Positions 4,725 through 6,068 of a DNA stretch of 6,068 bases are shown in pieces. Made by a program: the position numbers and the translations under genes. How positions within the stretch are numbered: position 1 is the first letter of the stretch; the number at the start of each line of letters is the position of its first letter. Below the pieces are notes generated by a model that did not search any database, was not told where the DNA came from, and worked only from the letters and a program-made list of their open reading frames with translations. The stretch lies in NCBI GenBank assembly GCA_003354055.1, contig PIVQ01000465.1, positions 1-6,068 of the forward strand. The letters run 5' to 3'. The DNA is from Desulfobacteraceae bacterium (GTDB taxonomy: Bacteria > Desulfobacterota > Desulfobacteria > Desulfobacterales > Desulfobacteraceae).

Positions 4725-6068
4725 CAGTGCCTCCTTCGGTATCTGCCTGATCTTTCAGAACATAATCAGAATTTCGACGAAGAAGATTATCCTCAAGCCA
4801 TTTCAGACCTTCTCCTATATATTGAGGAGGCTGCAACTCTTCCGGCTCTGAGGTGAATAGAAGTTCGAGAGCCATTTCCGCTTTTTTACTGTTTTTGGAA
4901 AGAGCGTCGAACATGGATTTACAGGCATCGGATATAGTTGGTTCATTAACCGCATCGGCCATTTTCTTCATCAGGCCTTTGCTGACGGTTTTTCCTTTGA
5001 AAAATTCGATATTGGTTAGAACGATTGCATCTTCAAATGTATATGGAATGGCGGAAACCTCTTCACCACCATAACTGAGTTTCATTTCGTACTGATAAGC
5101 TGCTCTTACGGTTCCTCCGAGGACCTTATTCTCAAATGTGGAATTCAAGGCCTCATCCAGGTCCTTCGTTTTCGGTACCCAGGATTTTATAGTATCGTTC
5201 CCTGTAAGATACTCTTTTCCTTTTTGAGGCAGAACCTTTTCATTTGAGGCGCGGTCCCGGTCAGCCTCTTCATCTTTAGGCTTGTGCTCCAGTGAATCTA
5301 AATCCGTGATCACAAGCGTAAATATTCCGAGGGCTTCAACCAACGGCTTAAGCTGGTGCGCATGGCTTCCGCCAATCTCAAGCAAACAGATGTAGCACCG
5401 GTTCAGCTGTGGATAATGTTTGCTGATGAAATGGGGCACAAGCATACGCTCTGCCGGACCTTCAATCAGGATCGCGGCATTCGCAAAGAAAAGGTCACAG
5501 TGAGTAGTTTTCAAATAGCGGCTTGCAAATTTTTCAGTTTTGGAGTCATCACCAAATGTATTGGAAAGGTTTACTACTTCTGCAGAGGGGACGCCGTTTT
5601 TAGAGGTCGCAGGTTTCCTTTTGAAGTAGCGGAGACTCACAAACTCGATTTCATGTGCAATATGGCTGGAGTGAGTGCTGATTACCAATTGTGTAGAAAA
5701 AGCGGAACTATCACCCAGATCAAAAGCGGAACTATCACCCAGATCAGAATGTTTACGAAGCACCTCATAGGATTTCTTGATGAAAACCTGTTGAACCTGA
5801 GCATGAAGGTGCGCCTCCGGCTCTTTTATCAATACAATATGAAGCGGCTCAAATAAGTCATTGCCGTCAGCATTCCGCTTGTTTGCCTTTCCAACACGCA
5901 TCCATTCATCCCGGAATCGAATCAGGCTAAAAATCATTGAAATAAGATTTTGATACCCAAGCCCATTGTACTTTTCAGGCAAGCAAAAAGACATATCGGC
6001 AGGGTCGGCGCCAGCACGCCTGCAAACATTAAATTGAACAGCGGCATCATGCTGCAATCCCTGGAGGG
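4717..6068 (-). CDS. OLD-family ATPase/TOPRIM nuclease, GajA-like, C-terminal ~450 residues (5' end outside window)
   Basis: Overcoming-lysogenization-defect type protein: an ABC-like ATPase joined to a TOPRIM DNA nuclease; in Gabija it cuts DNA when phage lowers nucleotide pools. The frame is open to the window edge, and the TTG at 6057 is not a real start. Numbering from that codon: LPEKYNGLGYQNLI (26-39) is the ABC-signature region; IVLIKEPEAHLH (74-85) the Walker B/D-loop region; STHSSHIAHE (127-136) the H-loop. TOPRIM residues are E199 and E203 in ILIEGPAER, GGS at 229-231 and D252/D254 in ITDLDS, all present. NDTIKSW follows, as in class 2 OLD proteins. Walker A is beyond the window. 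Oddities: a lysine where IEEPE-type proteins have the first glutamate, and a duplicated DLGDSSAF. The downstream partner helicase is truncated, so the system is probably not functional as Gabija. Confidence 0.9.
   Translation of the reverse strand, partial: LQGLQHDAAVQFNVCRRAGADPADMSFCLPEKYNGLGYQNLISMIFSLIRFRDEWMRVGKANKRNADGNDLFEPLHIVLIKEPEAHLHAQVQQVFIKKSYEVLRKHSDLGDSSAFDLGDSSAFSTQLVISTHSSHIAHEIEFVSLRYFKRKPATSKNGVPSAEVVNLSNTFGDDSKTEKFASRYLKTTHCDLFFANAAILIEGPAERMLVPHFISKHYPQLNRCYICLLEIGGSHAHQLKPLVEALGIFTLVITDLDSLEHKPKDEEADRDRASNEKVLPQKGKEYLTGNDTIKSWVPKTKDLDEALNSTFENKVLGGTVRAAYQYEMKLSYGGEEVSAIPYTFEDAIVLTNIEFFKGKTVSKGLMKKMADAVNEPTISDACKSMFDALSKNSKKAEMALELLFTSEPEELQPPQYIGEGLKWLEDNLLRRNSDYVLKDQADTEGGTDE
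4730..4736 (-). promoter_or_regulatory. Ribosome binding site of the helicase gene
   Basis: AAGGAGG on the minus strand, 5 bases before ATG 4724, lying in the last codons of the nuclease gene. It fixes the helicase start and shows that the two genes were built as one translationally coupled unit. Confidence 0.85.
5698..5745 (-). repeat. Perfect 24-bp tandem duplication inside the nuclease gene
   Basis: Two identical 24-bp units, 5698-5721 and 5722-5745, starting AAAAGCGGAACTATC on the plus strand. On the minus strand they encode DLGDSSAF twice in a row, between the Walker B region and the H-loop. The frame is kept. Exact identity implies a recent slippage event. Confidence 0.97.

Noticed and set aside
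5356..5856. 166-codon plus-strand frame
   Set aside because: Antisense to the OLD-type nuclease, whose TOPRIM and H-loop motifs are clear; no motif of its own.

Overview
The window reads as an accessory (defence and conflict) region of a bacterial chromosome or island. It carries the tail of a tyrosine recombinase, a possible Rhs-type toxin tip with a membrane-anchored partner, a complete IS21-family insertion sequence, and a two-gene Gabija-like defence operon whose helicase gene is cut by the IS. The host cannot be fixed from sequence. The style of the recombinase C-terminus (a YTHVS..L..IHA..HPAE tail) and the hairpin-rich intergenic DNA remind me of Kiritimatiellota/Verrucomicrobiota-type genomes, but this is a low-confidence impression.

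Layout: 1-132 (+) C-terminal 43 residues of a tyrosine recombinase. 172-888 (+) a 238-aa protein that keeps a collapsed end of an Rhs core (FVDPYGL) followed by a unique C-terminal region. It overlaps by ATGA with 885-1331 (+), a 148-aa protein with one N-terminal membrane segment and a good ribosome binding site. Together they look like an orphan Rhs toxin-tip/immunity cassette. 1332-1822 holds no convincing gene but several hairpins, including a perfect 24-bp palindrome. 1823-4422 is a 2600-bp IS21-family element with 53-bp multi-repeat ends, istA (DDE transposase) and istB (AAA+ ATPase) overlapping by ATGA.

The right part is transcribed leftward. 6068-4717 (-) is the C-terminal ~450 residues of an OLD-family ATPase/TOPRIM nuclease (GajA-like; the N-terminus lies beyond the window). 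It overlaps by 8 nt with 4724-4423 (-), the first ~100 residues of a UvrD/PcrA-type helicase (GajB-like). The IS right end truncates the helicase and appends about 32 IS-encoded residues before a stop. The rest of the helicase is not found on the left side of the IS and no target duplication flanks it, so the locus seems to have lost DNA through the IS rather than suffered a simple insertion.

Points worth attention: the broken Gabija-like pair, together with a lysine at the expected Walker B acidic position and a 24-bp tandem duplication in the nuclease gene, suggests a decaying system. The IS ends are built so that a circle or tandem junction would create a near-consensus promoter for istA. 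Two extra copies of the terminal repeat lie inside the istA coding sequence.
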